Part shown: piece after piece, positions 62,888-64,000 of the stretch | How the letters are laid out: the number at the start of each line of letters is the position of its first letter | Position numbering within the stretch: position 1 is the stretch's first letter | Assembly: GCF_000255295.1 (NCBI RefSeq) | Contig: NC_017030.1 | Coordinates: 2,232,001 to 2,296,000, forward strand | Length of the DNA stretch: 64,000 nt | Direction of reading: 5' to 3' | Origin: Corallococcus coralloides DSM 2259 | Lineage (GTDB): Bacteria; Myxococcota; Myxococcia; Myxococcales; Myxococcaceae | Made by a program: the position numbers and the translations under genes | The notes under the pieces: generated by a model | Told to the model about the DNA's origin: nothing | Seen by the model: only the letters and a program-made list of their open reading frames with translations | Database searches by the model: none

Positions 62888-64000
62888 CTACCGCAGGGGC
62901 ACGCGCTTGAGCCTGAAGGGCGAGGGGCTCTCGCTCATCGTGAAGTAGCTCGCGCCGTTGGCCTCGTACTCGATCGCCTCACCCTGGCCCTCGGAGGTGT
63001 CGGTCAGCGTGACGGGCGTCGCGAAGACGGCCGACTCGAAGCCAAGTCCCGGCGTCGCACGGAACTCGTAGACAGTGCGGTAGGTGCGAAGGAGGAAGCG
63101 ATCCGCGCATGGGTGGATCGCCGCCGCGGTCGCGGCCGAGAAGTTGGCGTCTCCGTTCAGCGGCAGCTGGATCGTGTGGACGTGGATCAGCGTGGCCTGC
63201 ACGCCCGGCGTCAGCGGCTGGGGGAACTTGTACACGCCGCTCTGCCCCGTGCCCCCGTTCTTGGTGACGACGTAGATGTCCCCGGTGGTGGGGTGCACCA
63301 TCAGCGACTCCGCGTCCTTCGCGCCGTCCGGATAGACGAACGGGAAGGCCTCGGCGACGAGCCCCCCCGAGGTCTGGCCGTTGGCGAGATCCGGCTCGGG
63401 CACGCGGTAGATCGTGAACGACGTGGGGCTGCCACCCGGAGGGAAGTTGGCGCTCCACTTCCCGATGTCACCGATGAAGATGCACGAGCCGCTCGGGCAG
63501 GGCCCGGTTGCGAGGTCCTCCCAGTCGGCCGGCGTCACGTTGGTCACGTTGAACGTGCCGATCGTGCTCGCGTTGAGGGTGTTGATCGCGACGATCGCGG
63601 TGGTGTCCTCGTTGTGCACGTAGAGCGCGTTGCTGACCACGCGGCTCGCGGCCAGGCCCGAGGGCTCCACGATTTCCGGCGCGGTCACGGTGCCCTGGAG
63701 CGTGAAGGTGCTCGCGTACGTGTCGCCGACCATGCAACTGGGGGCGTTGGCGGCGCGCAGGACGATCACGTGCGCGGTGTTGGTCTGCACGAACGCGGAG
63801 CTGCCGGAGAGGCCCGTCTGGAGGCCCGGCGCGGTGAGCGACCGGTAGGCCGCATTGAAGAGCAGTCCATTGGTGTGACCCAGGCACGCGTCGAAGGCCT
63901 CGGTGAAGCCGAGCGGCGGCTCGATGCCGGTGGCAGGGCAGGTGGCGTCCGGCCAGACCTGTGAGCCGTACCAGACGGCGAGGCCACCCGCGCTGCCGGT
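62888..64000 (-). CDS. secreted beta-propeller-like protein, 5' end beyond window
   Basis: 370 residues are visible, stop at 62888; the frame is open to the window edge, so the start is missing. The visible part begins with Gly-Leu-Ala-Val-Trp-Tyr-Gly-Ser-Gln-Val-Trp and has several Cys, then repeating strands: Ala-Leu-Tyr-Val-His-Asn-Glu-Asp-Thr, Ile-Phe-Ile-Gly-Asp-Ile-Gly, Ala-Glu-Ser-Leu-Met-Val-His-Pro, Ile-Tyr-Val-Val-Thr-Lys. These are blade-like units of a beta-propeller. Probably exported and of unknown function; similar proteins are common in myxobacterial secretomes. Confidence 0.75.
   Translation of the reverse strand, partial: TGSAGGLAVWYGSQVWPDATCPATGIEPPLGFTEAFDACLGHTNGLLFNAAYRSLTAPGLQTGLSGSSAFVQTNTAHVIVLRAANAPSCMVGDTYASTFTLQGTVTAPEIVEPSGLAASRVVSNALYVHNEDTTAIVAINTLNASTIGTFNVTNVTPADWEDLATGPCPSGSCIFIGDIGKWSANFPPGGSPTSFTIYRVPEPDLANGQTSGGLVAEAFPFVYPDGAKDAESLMVHPTTGDIYVVTKNGGTGQSGVYKFPQPLTPGVQATLIHVHTIQLPLNGDANFSAATAAAIHPCADRFLLRTYRTVYEFRATPGLGFESAVFATPVTLTDTSEGQGEAIEYEANGASYFTMSESPSPFRLKRVPLR

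Noticed and set aside
62837-63964. 375-codon plus-strand frame at the window end
   Set aside because: Arg/Gly/Val-rich antisense of the propeller-like gene, which has structured repeats and normal composition.

Overview
The window is high-GC DNA with dense, mostly overlapping genes and strong G/C bias at third codon positions. The gene content points to a myxobacterium, most likely Myxococcaceae (Myxococcus/Corallococcus group): a DUF4157-type effector with a contractile injection system, Asp-Ala-Gly-Thr-Pro spacers in a secreted protein, RsbR-type histidine kinase architecture, an AsmA protein and many hypothetical secreted proteins. The taxonomy is inferred from gene style, not from a marker gene. 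No rRNA gene, intact tRNA gene or CRISPR array was seen.

Layout. (1) 0.2-5.3 kb: a three-gene operon (PIG-L-type deacetylase, one-helix membrane protein, sodium:solute symporter) and two small Cys-containing proteins, one clearly secreted. (2) 5.3-10.4 kb: FAD hydroxylase, AraC-type regulator and nitroreductase, mixed with gene debris: an HxlR/SDR divergent pair whose facing 5' ends are deleted, a TetR C-terminal remnant and a frameshifted lipase-like pseudogene. (3) 10.5-34.8 kb: an extracellular contractile injection system (eCIS) locus. A 1688-residue DUF4157 (eCIS core) protein with a nuclease-like C-terminus and an adjacent possible immunity gene precede a 16-gene structural operon: sheath, tube, Cys-motif baseplate-type protein, low-complexity protein, DUF4255 cap protein, AAA+ ATPase, small protein, hub adaptor, LysM protein, gp27-like hub, gpV-like spike, gp25, two baseplate J proteins, tail protein I with a beta-helix extension, and a fibre-like protein. 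(4) 34.8-45 kb: a Toprim/DnaG-like protein lacking a zinc finger, a zinc-ribbon protein, and two LysR-SDR modules, followed by IS remnants. (5) 45-53 kb: RelE-like, PRC-barrel, histidine kinase, AsmA and coiled-coil proteins, apparently chromosomal. (6) 53-59 kb: an IS graveyard with IS5, IS30, IS701, IS3 and IS1182 material, an intact dihydrofolate-reductase-like gene, a broken GFA gene and a broken serine hydrolase. (7) 59-64 kb: a 5'-nucleotidase-type secreted phosphoesterase, a hypothetical protein and a partial secreted beta-propeller-like protein.

Themes. The eCIS locus is the main functional system: the structural operon would build a sheathed injector, with the DUF4157 protein as the likely cargo. 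The rest of the window shows heavy rearrangement. A 729-bp segment (a secreted-protein gene beside IS sequences) is present twice, 14.8 kb apart. A terminator-bearing repeat occurs at least six times. Several genes were removed by small deletions, one apparently through a CCAC microhomology. A tmRNA/tRNA 3'-end-like sequence near 53.3 kb may be an old integration scar.
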